DNA of 64,000 nt from Akkermansiaceae bacterium. GTDB taxonomy: Bacteria > Verrucomicrobiota > Verrucomicrobiia > Verrucomicrobiales > Akkermansiaceae. Below the pieces are notes generated by a model that was not told where the DNA came from, searched no databases, and worked only from the letters and a program-made list of their open reading frames with translations. Positions 54,397-62,863 of the stretch are shown here, in pieces. The DNA is taken from NCBI GenBank assembly GCA_029866215.1, contig JARWZU010000005.1, positions 1 to 64,000 of the forward strand, in the 5' to 3' direction. Each line of letters opens with the position of its first letter. Positions within the stretch are counted from its first letter, which is position 1. The position numbers and the translations under genes are program-made.

Positions 54397-54924
54397 TTAG
54401 AAAGGCCACCAGCCTGTGCGCTTCCGCTTGTATGGCCCATCGCCGACCGAAAGCACCTTCAGGTGCGTGCGGGTGAGCCCGTCTCCCTGGAAACCAAGCT
54501 TCTTCGCCGCACGGGGTGTGAGGTCGAGGATCCGGCCTGGAATGAACGGCCCGCGATCATTGATCCGGACGTTGAGCGACTTGCCATTCCCGAGGTTGGT
54601 GACTTGCACGACGCAGGGCAGTGGGAGAGTCTTGTGCGCTCCGGAAAGGTGCCACGGCATGACCTTTTCCCCGAGCGATGTCGTCCCGCGCTTGAGACCG
54701 AAAAACGCGGACTCGTCATACCAGGAGCAGGTCCCCGTTTCCTCAAACTTCAGGGCTCGGTCGACACTCATCGGTTGGTAATTCTGGCCTCGCACCTTGT
54801 AAGAGCGCGTCATGTATCCGGAATAACTGCCCGTGAGCGACGAGCATGACGTAGAAACAAAAACCGCCATGCCACTCACAGCGGCAAGGCGGAAAAATGA
54901 ACGACTGAAACATGAACGGATCAC
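54397..54924 (-). CDS. rlpA: RlpA-like lipoprotein (septal lytic transglycosylase family)
   Basis: A 175-residue lipoprotein with signal peptide and lipobox VSTSC (cysteine near residue 27), followed by a double-psi beta-barrel of RlpA type: GTCSWYDESAFFGLKRGTTS, VVQVTNLGNGKSLNVRINDR and GPFIPGRILDLTPRAAKKLG. The acid residues SWYDE and INDRGPF match catalytic positions of RlpA, which cleaves denuded glycan at the septum. No SPOR domain is attached. It overlaps the HU/IHF gene by 4 bp (ATGA). Confidence 0.92.
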   Translation of the reverse strand: MIRSCFSRSFFRLAAVSGMAVFVSTSCSSLTGSYSGYMTRSYKVRGQNYQPMSVDRALKFEETGTCSWYDESAFFGLKRGTTSLGEKVMPWHLSGAHKTLPLPCVVQVTNLGNGKSLNVRINDRGPFIPGRILDLTPRAAKKLGFQGDGLTRTHLKVLSVGDGPYKRKRTGWWPF

Positions 54925-55253
54925 GACTTGCGCTTCCGAATCACTTGGAGGGTCGTGGCGACCTTGTCCTTCATCTCCTTGCCGGGCTTGAACTTCACCG
55001 CTGCCCGCGCAGGGATCACCACATCCTTGCTCGGATCTTTCGGATTGCGGCCGACCTTTGCCTTCATCTCGCGCACTTGAAAGGCACCGAAATTCCTCAT
55101 GACCACCGTGTCACCTTGAGCAAGCGAATCCGTAACCTCATCGATGAGCGTCTGGACGATCTCCAGCACATCCTGTTGAGTAATCTCAAGCCCCTTTGAA
55201 CCGAGTTTATCGGTGATCTTGATAACGAGTTCGCGTTTGGTGATGGTAGCCAT
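54921..55253 (-). CDS. HU/IHF-family DNA-binding protein
   Basis: A 110-residue histone-like protein. TITKRELVIKITDKLGSKG at the start, GDTVVMRNFGAFQVREMKAK and GRNPKDPSKDVVIPARAAVKF are the HU/IHF core; GRNP and the arm with IPARAAVKF are the DNA-bending beta arm. A basic C-terminal tail (QVIRKRKS) extends about 15 residues beyond HU. Whether it acts as HU or IHF cannot be told. The coupled rlpA overlap of 4 bp is an unusual partner for it. Confidence 0.95.
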   Translation of the reverse strand: MATITKRELVIKITDKLGSKGLEITQQDVLEIVQTLIDEVTDSLAQGDTVVMRNFGAFQVREMKAKVGRNPKDPSKDVVIPARAAVKFKPGKEMKDKVATTLQVIRKRKS

Positions 55254-55443
55254 TTAGAGGAAAGCGTTGAACGATTGGTTAACTGATGTGAGTGAAGCAC
55301 TGAACGAGCCGATTTGTCCCGCCTAAAGTTGCTGAAGCCAATGCGATTTTCGTACCAGCGGCGAAAGAAATTGAAAGATGACTGAATCGTCAGAAAAAAC
55401 GGAATATTCAGTTAAATTCGGCAGATGCGAACATCTCCCGAAA

Positions 55444-56361
55444 TTACATGTTAGATTTCGCCATGACACTTTCGGTGGTTTTGAAGTGGAGCTTGGCCAC
55501 TTTAGCGAGGGCGTCTGGCCCCTCACGCGCGACCCATTCACGGGCAGCATGGATCACTGCAGCCGAGGCCCCAAGGGGTAGCACGGTGCCGGACGTCAAC
55601 GAGGTCTTATCGATCCAGTCGATGAATGCCTCGCGGGCGAGGATCGACGCGGCGGCAACCGCGGTATCGGATTCGCCCTTGGTGCGTTGGTCGAGTTTGA
55701 GTGTGAGACCCTTGGACTGAAGCGCCTGTTGGAGAATTTCAGGTCTGGCGAATTGATCGCTCAGCGCGCGTGGGCAAGCGGGTCGAGCTGCCACCAAGTT
55801 CTGAATCGCTTGGGCGTGACCCCAGGCGAGCATGCGATTGAGGTTTTTGAAGGAGGCATGCAGGGTATTGTACTTCTCTGGACTGATGACTACGACCGTG
55901 GTGATGCACCCGGGAGTGTCACGAATCTTCGCGGCAAGCTGACGGATGCGGTTGGCGCTGGTGATACGCTTCGAATCCATGATCCCCGCTTGGATCAGCC
56001 CCCGAGTGATCTCGGCATCGGTGTAAACCCCCGCAATGACCAAGGGGCCGAAATAGTCCCCCTTGCCGCTCTCATCGACTCCGAAGTGGGGCGCAAAGTG
56101 CTCGGCATCATGCACCTCTTCGTAGCCCAACTTCGCCACCCCAGTCACCTCCGGCTCCAGCGTGAAGCGGATGAAATCTTCCGTCTCTTTCCCTTGGATC
56201 AAAACCTTGGGCCCCTTCTCATAAACGGTGACCGTCAACTTGCCCTTACGAGCCGCGAAGAGCGAGTAAGGCTTCGCTTCAAAATCATAGCCCTGCCGAT
56301 CTAAGACCTCTCGCAAGGTTTCCGCCTGTTGGTGACTGAGCGCTGCGGTGTAGGAATTCAC
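55444..56361 (-). CDS. rnhC: ribonuclease HIII
   Basis: RNase H type 2 enzyme cleaving RNA in RNA-DNA hybrids. The N-terminal TBP-like substrate-binding domain (about 1-85) and catalytic domain starting HFGVDESGKGDYFGPLVIAG (DESGKGD form, with the DEDD acids) mark RNase HIII rather than HII. Further acids lie in IMDSKRI and LKLDQRTKGESD. The length of 305 residues is normal. The ATG at 56361 begins MNSYTAALSHQQAETL. No RNase HII is in the window. Confidence 0.93.
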   Translation of the reverse strand: MNSYTAALSHQQAETLREVLDRQGYDFEAKPYSLFAARKGKLTVTVYEKGPKVLIQGKETEDFIRFTLEPEVTGVAKLGYEEVHDAEHFAPHFGVDESGKGDYFGPLVIAGVYTDAEITRGLIQAGIMDSKRITSANRIRQLAAKIRDTPGCITTVVVISPEKYNTLHASFKNLNRMLAWGHAQAIQNLVAARPACPRALSDQFARPEILQQALQSKGLTLKLDQRTKGESDTAVAAASILAREAFIDWIDKTSLTSGTVLPLGASAAVIHAAREWVAREGPDALAKVAKLHFKTTESVMAKSNM

Positions 56362-56496
56362 GGATGGGAATCCTAAAAAATCGCAGCCTCGAAATCAAGG
56401 ATGGATCTGGGCCCCACGCCCGGTCCGTAATCCAACCCAACCGATTTTCCGCCTTGAACCTTGCTGGCCGCGCTCAAATTGAAGAGGCTCGACGCC

Positions 56497-57513
56497 ATGC
56501 GATTCTTGATCTCCTTACTCATCACTCCACTTGCCATCGCTCATCCGGATCACACAACCTCGCCAGGAGACGCCCCCCAATCCGCGGTGATCACTGGAAA
56601 CGGATCTTGGACTTATCAAGCCGTCCCACACTGGGGCAAGCTCCCCGATGGAAAAATCATCGGCCCAACTCACGGCGGGGTAGTCGTGGATGACGAAAGC
56701 GGGCTCGTCTATTTTTCTACGGACTCCGCCATGGCGGTGTTGGTCTATCAGCCTGACGGAAAATTCCTCCGCAGCATCGCCCCCGAATGCAAGGGCTTCC
56801 ATGCCATGGCGATCCGCAAGGAAAACCAAAAGACCATCATCTACGGCGCCCAACTCAACGGCAACAAACCACCCCTGCGCATCTGCAAAATCGACACCGA
56901 CGGCAAGATCCTCCTCGAAATCCCAAACGCCTCCACCGGCGATATCCCCGGCGGATGGACTGGACTCACCGGCGTGACCGTTGCACCGGATGGATCGATT
57001 TTTGCATCGATGGGCTACGGATCAAACATGATCCACAAATTCAATGCAGACGGCAAACTCCTCAAGTCTTTCGGCGGCCCAGGCGACGATGAAAAGCAAT
57101 TCAACACGCCGCATGGTCTGGCCATCGACCCTCGATTTGGCGAGCCCCGCTTGCTCGTAGCAGATCGAGAAAAACGCCGCCTTGTTCACTTGGACCTAGA
57201 GGGAAATTGGATCGGCGTTCACGCACGCCACCTCCGCCGCCCGTGCTCGGTGAGTGTGTTCGGCGATCACCTCGCAGTCGCCGAGCTAGAGTCCCGCGTG
57301 ACCATCCTCGACGCATCGGGCACGCCCGTCGCCTTTCTCGGGGACAATCCCAACCGAGATCAATGGGCGAAATTTGGCGTGCAGCCGCAAGACTTGAGAC
57401 TCGGAATCTTCACCGCACCCCACGGATTGAGTTTCGACCAAGCCGGCAACCTCTATGTCGAAGACTGGAATAAAACCGGCCGAGTCACCAAACTCATCCG
57501 GCTTTCTCCCTAA
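56497..57513 (+). CDS. secreted NHL-repeat beta-propeller protein
   Basis: A 338-residue exported protein with signal peptide (RFLISLLITPLAIA) and a six-bladed NHL propeller: repeated units such as VYFSTDSAMAVLVYQPDG, GVTVAPDGSIFASMGYG, PHGLAIDPRFGEPRLLVADR and PHGLSFDQAGNLYVEDW. The HPDH just after the signal peptide is a possible metal-binding sequence. Ligand or activity is unknown; related propellers in Planctomycetota and Verrucomicrobiota are often annotated as 6-bladed sugar-related proteins. The ATG at 56497 is preferred over TTG 56461. The 3' end overlaps the acyltransferase gene by 20 bp. Confidence 0.87.
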   Translation: MRFLISLLITPLAIAHPDHTTSPGDAPQSAVITGNGSWTYQAVPHWGKLPDGKIIGPTHGGVVVDDESGLVYFSTDSAMAVLVYQPDGKFLRSIAPECKGFHAMAIRKENQKTIIYGAQLNGNKPPLRICKIDTDGKILLEIPNASTGDIPGGWTGLTGVTVAPDGSIFASMGYGSNMIHKFNADGKLLKSFGGPGDDEKQFNTPHGLAIDPRFGEPRLLVADREKRRLVHLDLEGNWIGVHARHLRRPCSVSVFGDHLAVAELESRVTILDASGTPVAFLGDNPNRDQWAKFGVQPQDLRLGIFTAPHGLSFDQAGNLYVEDWNKTGRVTKLIRLSP

Positions 57514-58549
57514 AGGATCGGTGCTCCAGATACCGATGACACCCAAAAGCGGCTCCCCATGAGGCAAGTCCGTACACTAAAATGCGCAGCATCAGCCATG
57601 GCCCGCTAAAAAACGGCTGCCAAAGCCAAGGCAGGATCCACCCCAACAGCAGTGGCATCGGTGCGTGAAACAAATACAACCCGAAGCTGATCCGGCCCAC
57701 ATGCTGGATGACGGGATGATCCAAAATTTTCCCGCGCACTCCACGAAAACCGGCCATGGTCGCGGAAATCAAACCCGCAAAAACCACGGACACCAAGGTC
57801 TGTTGGATGTAGCGCAGCCCTGCAATGGGGCGGCCCACTTCATTGCAGCCATAAAGCAACAAGTACCCGCCAAACGCGAGCCACGCGCACCCTCTCAGCC
57901 GGCCGTCACCAAGTACCATTCCCCGCTCGACCGCCAAGGCAAGCAAGGCCCCGACACCGAAATAATCCAACGCGGTCAGGGTGATCGCCTCGCTGTGATG
58001 TATTTGCGGAAACTCACTTGCAATCCACATCCTCGAGAGGGGCGCTAACACCACCCATCCCACAAAGACCAGCCCAAGCATCCGGCGCGGCACACCGAAA
58101 ACCACCAGCGGCCACAGCAAGTAAAACTGCATCTGGATCGCCAACGTCCAATAGTGCGCGGTGCCCGATGGCCACTGCTCCATGAACGCCATGTGGAAGT
58201 TCGCCACATGCCCAAAATAGGCCATTAAATGCTGTCGGATGTCGGGCGCTCCAACCAAAACCGCAAACACCATGGCCGCATAGCAGGGTATTAAAATGCG
58301 AATCATCCGCCGTTTCTGAAAATAGAAATAAGCCCGCACTCGCCACGCCCCGCCAAGATGCTCCCCCGCCGCACGCTCTCGAAGTAAGATCCGCGTGATG
58401 AGAAATCCGGTCAGCGTGAGGAAAAAGAACAACCCAATCTCGAAAGGAAATGGCCCACGCCACTCACGAGGCGCCCAGTGATGCCACATGACCCCAAGCA
58501 CCGCAAAGGCCCGCCAACCATCCAACTGGGTATTTCGAGTCGTCGCCAA
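57494..58549 (-). CDS. acyltransferase family 3 membrane protein
   Basis: A 351-residue protein with about ten membrane helices and the acyltransferase-3 start QLDGWRAFAVLGVMWHHW (with the conserved R and H), then FFFLTLTGFLITRILLRE. The family O-acetylates or acylates cell-wall, LPS or exopolysaccharide sugars. The only start that fits is TTG at 58549, giving MATTRNTQLDGWR. It converges with the NHL gene (20-bp overlap) and diverges from the histone-deacetylase-family gene across 125 bp. Confidence 0.92.
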   Translation of the reverse strand: MATTRNTQLDGWRAFAVLGVMWHHWAPREWRGPFPFEIGLFFFLTLTGFLITRILLRERAAGEHLGGAWRVRAYFYFQKRRMIRILIPCYAAMVFAVLVGAPDIRQHLMAYFGHVANFHMAFMEQWPSGTAHYWTLAIQMQFYLLWPLVVFGVPRRMLGLVFVGWVVLAPLSRMWIASEFPQIHHSEAITLTALDYFGVGALLALAVERGMVLGDGRLRGCAWLAFGGYLLLYGCNEVGRPIAGLRYIQQTLVSVVFAGLISATMAGFRGVRGKILDHPVIQHVGRISFGLYLFHAPMPLLLGWILPWLWQPFFSGPWLMLRILVYGLASWGAAFGCHRYLEHRSFREKAG

Positions 58550-58674
58550 TTCGCAGAAGAGTTTTCACCTTCAACCCACCGCCCGCAAGTGCAATGCCAC
58601 GAAGCATCCGATCCCAAACGCTTTCTCACTTCCCGCTTGGAATTCCCACCATTCCCCTGTTCCTTTGCCGCGAG

Positions 58675-59589
58675 ATGCGCTGCTTTTATTCACAGGAACT
58701 GGAACTCGACCTACCGATCGGTCATCCATTTCCGATGGAAAAATTCCGTGTCTCGAAGGACATGCTGCTCGATGGGGGCATCCTCCGCCCGGAGGAAATC
58801 ATCGAGGTACGCGCTGCCAGTGTCCATCTGCTGCAGCGCGTCCACGAAAAGGATTACATCCAGAAAATCGCCTCCGGCCTGCTCGACCGCAAAGAACAAC
58901 TCCGCCTCGGACTGCCCGTCACCCCCCAGCTCTATCACCGCAGCCTGACGGAAGTGGAAGCCACCCGACTCGCGTGCCATGCGGCGCTGGAAGAGGGTGT
59001 TGCCGTTTGCCTCGCAGGTGGCACGCACCACGCTTTTCGCGGCCATGGCGAGGGCTATTGCGTGTTCAACGACGTCGCCATCGCCATCCGCGACCTCCAA
59101 AATAAGCAGCCAAATATCCGGATCATGGTGGTAGACACCGATGCCCACCAAGGCAACGGCACGGCGGCGCTGCTCGGCGAAGACCCTCGCGTGTTCACCT
59201 ACTCGATTCATGTCGGCAGAAATTATCCGACTCACAAAGTGGCCGGCAGCCTCGACATTGAGACCGTCCGCTACGTCGAGGGCGACATGTACCTCAAGCA
59301 GCTTTTCGTGAGCCTCGCCGGCGCCTTGGACGCCTTCGTCCCCGATCTCGTGATCTGGATTTCCGGCGCGGACAATCATCGCAACGACCGCTTCGGACAA
59401 ATGCACCTCTCGCTGAAAGACATCCAGCGTCGTGATGAAACACTCTTGGCCGCATTCATCAAAAACCGAATCCCCGTGGCAGTGCTCTACGGCGGCGGCT
59501 ACAACCGCCAACCCGAATTCACCGCGAAACTCCACCGCAATACCATCGCCACCGCCAAGCGACTCGCCACCGAGTTCCGCGGGATCTAG
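58675..59589 (+). CDS. histone deacetylase family protein
   Basis: A 304-residue zinc-dependent deacetylase of the arginase/HDAC superfamily. Catalytic blocks are GGTHHAFRGHGEGYCVFND (charge-relay His pair), VVDTDAHQGNGTA (zinc Asp and His) and ISGADNHRNDRFG (zinc Asp). The final YGGGYN carries the transition-state tyrosine. Bacterial members act on acetylpolyamines, acetoin-related or other acetylated substrates; the target is unknown here. The ATG at 58675 begins MRCFYSQELELD, the family start. pfkA follows 75 bp downstream. Confidence 0.93.
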   Translation: MRCFYSQELELDLPIGHPFPMEKFRVSKDMLLDGGILRPEEIIEVRAASVHLLQRVHEKDYIQKIASGLLDRKEQLRLGLPVTPQLYHRSLTEVEATRLACHAALEEGVAVCLAGGTHHAFRGHGEGYCVFNDVAIAIRDLQNKQPNIRIMVVDTDAHQGNGTAALLGEDPRVFTYSIHVGRNYPTHKVAGSLDIETVRYVEGDMYLKQLFVSLAGALDAFVPDLVIWISGADNHRNDRFGQMHLSLKDIQRRDETLLAAFIKNRIPVAVLYGGGYNRQPEFTAKLHRNTIATAKRLATEFRGI

Positions 59590-59627
59590 CCCCACTTCAT
59601 TTTCATCTCACCAATCTCTAATATTCC

Positions 59628-59644
59628 AATCGTTTTGAACGATT
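59628..59644 (+). promoter_or_regulatory. 7-bp inverted repeat upstream of pfkA
   Basis: AATCGTT (59628-59634) and AACGATT (59638-59644) form perfect arms around TTG, 20 bp before the pfkA ATG. It could be a small operator or chance; no regulator is known. Confidence 0.25.
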
Positions 59645-59664
59645 CATCCGCTCACTCCTGATCC

Positions 59665-60630
59665 ATGCCAAAAGGTCTAGCAATTTTAACATCCGGCGGC
59701 GACTCCGCAGGGATGAACCCTGCCGTCAAATGCGCCGTCGAGTACGCCAATCAAAAAGGCTACCAAACCCACTTGGTCTATGACGGCCTGCGTGGCCTGA
59801 TCGCCGACAACATCGTGCCCGCCACCCGCGACTTGGTCTCAGGCTTGCTTCACCGTGGTGGCACCTTGCTGCGTTCTTCACGCTCGCCCGAGTTCTTCGA
59901 CATCGAAGTGCGCCGCAAGGCCTATGAAAACCTCGTGCGCCGCGGCATCGGGAATCTCATCGTCATCGGCGGCGACGGTTCATTCCGCGCACTCAACCAG
60001 TTCCACAGCGACTTCGGCATCCCATTCGCCGGGATCCCCGCCACCATCGACAACGACATCGCGGGAACCGACTACTGCCTCGGAGTCGATACGGCACTCA
60101 ACGTGATTCGCGAATCCGTGGACTCCATCCGTGACACCGCCAGCTCGTTTTCCCGTGCCTTCGTGATTGAGGTGATGGGGCGCCACTGCGGCTACCTCGC
60201 CCTAACCAGCGCCCTCGCCTGCGGCGCGGAAATCTGCCTCGTTCCGGAAATCCCCTACGACCTTGAGTCAATCGGCGCACGCCTCAAACACGACATCGCC
60301 AATGGCCGCCGCTACGTGATCGCCGTAGTCGCCGAAGGCACCAAAATGGGCGACTATCTCACCCGCTGGATCAACGACTCCATCGGCATGGAAGCGCGCC
60401 TCACCGTGCTCGGCCACGTGCAACGCGGTGGCTCCCCCACCGTCCAAGACCGCATCATGGCCTATAAGTTTGCCGTAGCTGCCGTCGATGCCCTCGATGC
60501 GGGACAAAAAAACTCAATCATGGTCTTCCGCGACGGGAGCTACAGTCACTTGCCGATCCATCAGGTCACGGACTCAAAGTACAAACTCGACCCCGCCATC
60601 ATCCGGCTCGCCAGCCCTCTTGCCTGCTAG
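59665..60630 (+). CDS. pfkA: 6-phosphofructokinase, ATP-type
   Basis: Glycolytic enzyme making fructose 1,6-bisphosphate. The 321-residue protein has LAILTSGGDSAGMNPAVK (first glycine loop), the ATP-site GGDGSFRALN (the Gly that marks ATP rather than PPi use), catalytic GIPATIDNDIAGTDYC, MGRHCGYLAL and LGHVQRGGSPT. Length matches bacterial PfkA. The ATG at 59665 begins MPKGLAILTSGGDS. It is the last of two plus-strand genes after the HDAC-family gene and converges with the metallopeptidase at 60669. Confidence 0.97.
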   Translation: MPKGLAILTSGGDSAGMNPAVKCAVEYANQKGYQTHLVYDGLRGLIADNIVPATRDLVSGLLHRGGTLLRSSRSPEFFDIEVRRKAYENLVRRGIGNLIVIGGDGSFRALNQFHSDFGIPFAGIPATIDNDIAGTDYCLGVDTALNVIRESVDSIRDTASSFSRAFVIEVMGRHCGYLALTSALACGAEICLVPEIPYDLESIGARLKHDIANGRRYVIAVVAEGTKMGDYLTRWINDSIGMEARLTVLGHVQRGGSPTVQDRIMAYKFAVAAVDALDAGQKNSIMVFRDGSYSHLPIHQVTDSKYKLDPAIIRLASPLAC

Positions 60631-60668
60631 AAAATCTGCCAACGCTTTCGATCCGACAAAATCTTTGT

Positions 60669-61412
60669 TCAATTCTCATTTCGCCGACCATTGAGCGCCA
60701 TCATCAAGAAATAGGCCAACTGCGCAATCGATCCAACGGCGGCGGCGAAGTACGTCATGGCAGCCCAGAACAAGGCGTTCTTTGCTTTCTCGTGCTCCAT
60801 GCGCGCCGCCACCCCACTGCCTTCCATCCATGCAAGCGCCCGACGGCTCGCATCAAATTCGACAGGCAGGGTGATCACGGAAAAAATCGTCGTTACGCCG
60901 AAAAGGATGACCCACGCCCACAACATCATTGGACTTTGCGCAAGGCCGATGCCAAGGAGTCCGAGCATCATCAACCAGTTGAGCATCTTGCTTGAAAACT
61001 GGACCGCAGGAACCAGCTTCGTGCGCAGCCCGAGCCAGTGATAAGCCTGCTGGTGCTGGACGGCGTGACCACACTCGTGAGCCGCCACCGCAGCGGCAGC
61101 CACCGAATTCACCGTGTAAACCGACTCACTGAGATTCACCGTTTTATTTGTAGGGTCGTAGTGGTCGGTGAGATGACCTGGCGTGCAGATCACTTGGACG
61201 TCGGTGATTCCATGCTGACGAAGCATGGCTTCCGCGATTTGCGCTCCCGTCATGCCGATCGGGATCTGCGAGTATTCGGTGAAACGACGCTTGAGCGTGC
61301 CACTGATCAACCAGCTTGCGAGCATCGAAACCCCGATGATCACAAGGTAAGTCGGCGAAAAACCCATCGGTAAGAAGCCAAGCGATGCGTTTGAAAAAAT
61401 TTCCAGAGTCAT
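60669..61412 (-). CDS. YugP-type zinc metallopeptidase (membrane)
   Basis: A 247-residue membrane protein of the DUF/YugP neutral zinc metallopeptidase family. The zinc motif is HECGH (near residue 110, AAHECGHAVQHQ), with a further glutamate likely in VEFDASRRAL. Membrane helices lie near 17-37 (YLVIIGVSMLASWL), 140-165, 165-185 and 220-240. Substrates are unknown. The ATG at 61412 begins MTLEIFSNASLGF. It diverges from the cytochrome b562-like gene across 229 bp with unusual repeats. Confidence 0.88.
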   Translation of the reverse strand: MTLEIFSNASLGFLPMGFSPTYLVIIGVSMLASWLISGTLKRRFTEYSQIPIGMTGAQIAEAMLRQHGITDVQVICTPGHLTDHYDPTNKTVNLSESVYTVNSVAAAAVAAHECGHAVQHQQAYHWLGLRTKLVPAVQFSSKMLNWLMMLGLLGIGLAQSPMMLWAWVILFGVTTIFSVITLPVEFDASRRALAWMEGSGVAARMEHEKAKNALFWAAMTYFAAAVGSIAQLAYFLMMALNGRRNEN

Positions 61413-61455
61413 GCATGAATTGTGGCGAGCGATTTGCCCTGTCGCAACTGATTTC

Positions 61456-61486
61456 CGAGTGGAAAACGTGGCATGTTTTCCACTCG
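61456..61486. promoter_or_regulatory. perfect 12-bp inverted repeat in a divergent promoter region
   Basis: CGAGTGGAAAAC (61456-61467) and GTTTTCCACTCG (61475-61486) are exact complements around a 7-bp spacer. It is not followed by a T-run, and lies 44 bp upstream of the YugP start and 155 bp upstream of the b562-like start, so a repressor or activator site is more likely than a terminator. Confidence 0.6.
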
Positions 61487-61542
61487 TTCACATGGATTTG
61501 AAAATAGAATTTGTCTGAGAAACAGAATGCATCGTCGCGATA

Positions 61543-61579
61543 AACACAGCCAGTGTGGCGTCCAACATGGCCAGTGTGG
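61543..61579. repeat. pair of direct repeats 21 bp apart upstream of the b562-like gene
   Basis: AACA-NN-GCCAGTGTGG occurs at 61543-61558 and 61564-61579; the 10-base GCCAGTGTGG is identical. The 21-bp spacing equals two helical turns, as for tandem binding sites of a response-regulator dimer. It ends 62 bp before the ATG at 61642. Confidence 0.5.
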
Positions 61580-61641
61580 AAATAAACATTTGCAAACTTA
61601 GGGATGGAAATCCCCGGGAATTTGCGCCGTAATATTGACAC

Positions 61642-62055
61642 ATGAAATACCAGTTTATCCTTCCTTACCTCGCCGCATGCCTCATGACGTCGCCATCTTT
61701 CGCCGCTGAGACCGATCAGTCGCCGCTTGGCAAGCAAATGGAAGCGATGAACAACGCGTTCAAAGCATTCCGCAGCGAGACGGATTCCGCCAAGGGTGCC
61801 GCAAAAGCGCGCGAGGCACAGGCTGCAACTCTGAAAAGTGTTCTCGAGGCACCTTCTATGCTAAAGTCGATGCCCGATGGACCCGCGAAGGCCAAGGCTC
61901 TCGCCGAGTATCACCGAATGGTCGGAAAACTCTATGTCACGTTTTGCGAGGTCGAGGTTGCATTTCTCGACAGTAAATTCGACGAGGTCGCCAAAATCGT
62001 GGGCTCAATCAAGGAGATGAAGAAGGCCGGACACGACCGATTCATCGAAGAGTAG
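61642..62055 (+). CDS. secreted cytochrome b562-like four-helix protein
   Basis: A 137-residue exported protein: signal peptide KYQFILPYLAACLMTSPSFA, then an all-helical body. The first helix LGKQMEAMNNAFKAFRSETD has a Met in the place where cytochrome b562 has its heme Met, and the end MKKAGHDRFIEE offers a His in the place of the second ligand. No CxxCH is present, so a c-type attachment is excluded except for a lone C. The b562 call is by pattern; a heme-free relative is possible. It is flanked upstream by two notable repeats. Confidence 0.65.
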   Translation: MKYQFILPYLAACLMTSPSFAAETDQSPLGKQMEAMNNAFKAFRSETDSAKGAAKAREAQAATLKSVLEAPSMLKSMPDGPAKAKALAEYHRMVGKLYVTFCEVEVAFLDSKFDEVAKIVGSIKEMKKAGHDRFIEE

Positions 62056-62079
62056 GAAAACTAAATCACTCTAACGTCT

Positions 62080-62721
62080 TCACCGGATGATGAAGCGCGT
62101 GCCGTCCTTTACCTTGGAGAAGACCAAAGGCATGGTTTGACTTGGCCCACGGATGCAGGCGTGTGAGGCTGGGCGGCGTTTGACTGGACCGATGTGGTGG
62201 CCCACTCCATCATGCGTGAGGCGCATCCAGTAGCGCATCGACGCACCCTCAAAACGCCCACCCTCAGGCACGGTGTCCATGCTGGTGTCCGCATCTCCAT
62301 TCACGAGTTCACCCGCGGCATCATAAATCCTGCCGTACTTGTTCGACTTTTTTTCCACCACTTTCTCAAGGACGTAAAATGTCCCCGCGGGAGTGGGGCG
62401 GCTTGGGACTCCCGAACAAATTGGGTAATCTAGCACCACATCATTTCCATTCATCAGCAACCCCCGTTGCTTCGCGAGGCTTATGAAAACCCATGAATTC
62501 TCGGGATTTGTTTGTGCAAGTAAGGCGTCATTTTTCCAAACCGAGTAGGTTTTCGGGTAAGAAGATTCGGTCTTAAAATGATCGTAGCTGCCCGCCGGAT
62601 AAGGATTCACGACCTTACCATCCTTGGTGTAGGTCACCACCGGTTTGCGATTGGCGCAACTCGCCAACAACGCGACGGCAGCAAAAGAAAAAATGACAGC
62701 AAAGAAGCGAGGCGGAATCAT
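62080..62721 (-). CDS. L,D-transpeptidase lipoprotein (YkuD family)
   Basis: A 213-residue lipoprotein with signal peptide and lipobox LASC (cysteine near residue 22), followed by a YkuD catalytic domain. The active-site block reads HDGVGHHIGPVKRRPASHACIRG: the usual SHGC is SHAC, with Gly changed to Ala, but Ser, His and Cys are kept. VFISLAKQRGLLMNGNDVV and SRPTPAGTFYVLEK are typical. It likely makes 3-3 cross-links or attaches proteins to peptidoglycan. The ATG at 62721 opens the signal peptide. Confidence 0.9.
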   Translation of the reverse strand: MIPPRFFAVIFSFAAVALLASCANRKPVVTYTKDGKVVNPYPAGSYDHFKTESSYPKTYSVWKNDALLAQTNPENSWVFISLAKQRGLLMNGNDVVLDYPICSGVPSRPTPAGTFYVLEKVVEKKSNKYGRIYDAAGELVNGDADTSMDTVPEGGRFEGASMRYWMRLTHDGVGHHIGPVKRRPASHACIRGPSQTMPLVFSKVKDGTRFIIR

Positions 62722-62806
62722 GAGGTAACTGCGTTCACGCAGACGGTTATGCCAGATTCCTCGGCAATGCAATCCTCATGCGCACCAACTCTCAACCCCC
62801 ACCCAC

Positions 62807-62841
62807 GAAAAACGCCCGCCTCCTCGAAAGGAAACGGGCGT
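62807..62841 (-). terminator. intrinsic terminator of ilvC
   Basis: Arms ACGCCCG (62812-62818) and CGGGCGT (62835-62841), with an inner CCT/AGG pairing, read on the minus strand as a hairpin followed by a run of five T (complement of 62808-62812). It lies 22 bp past the ilvC stop. Confidence 0.85.
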
Positions 62842-62863
62842 CTTGAATCGGTGGAGCCTCAGA

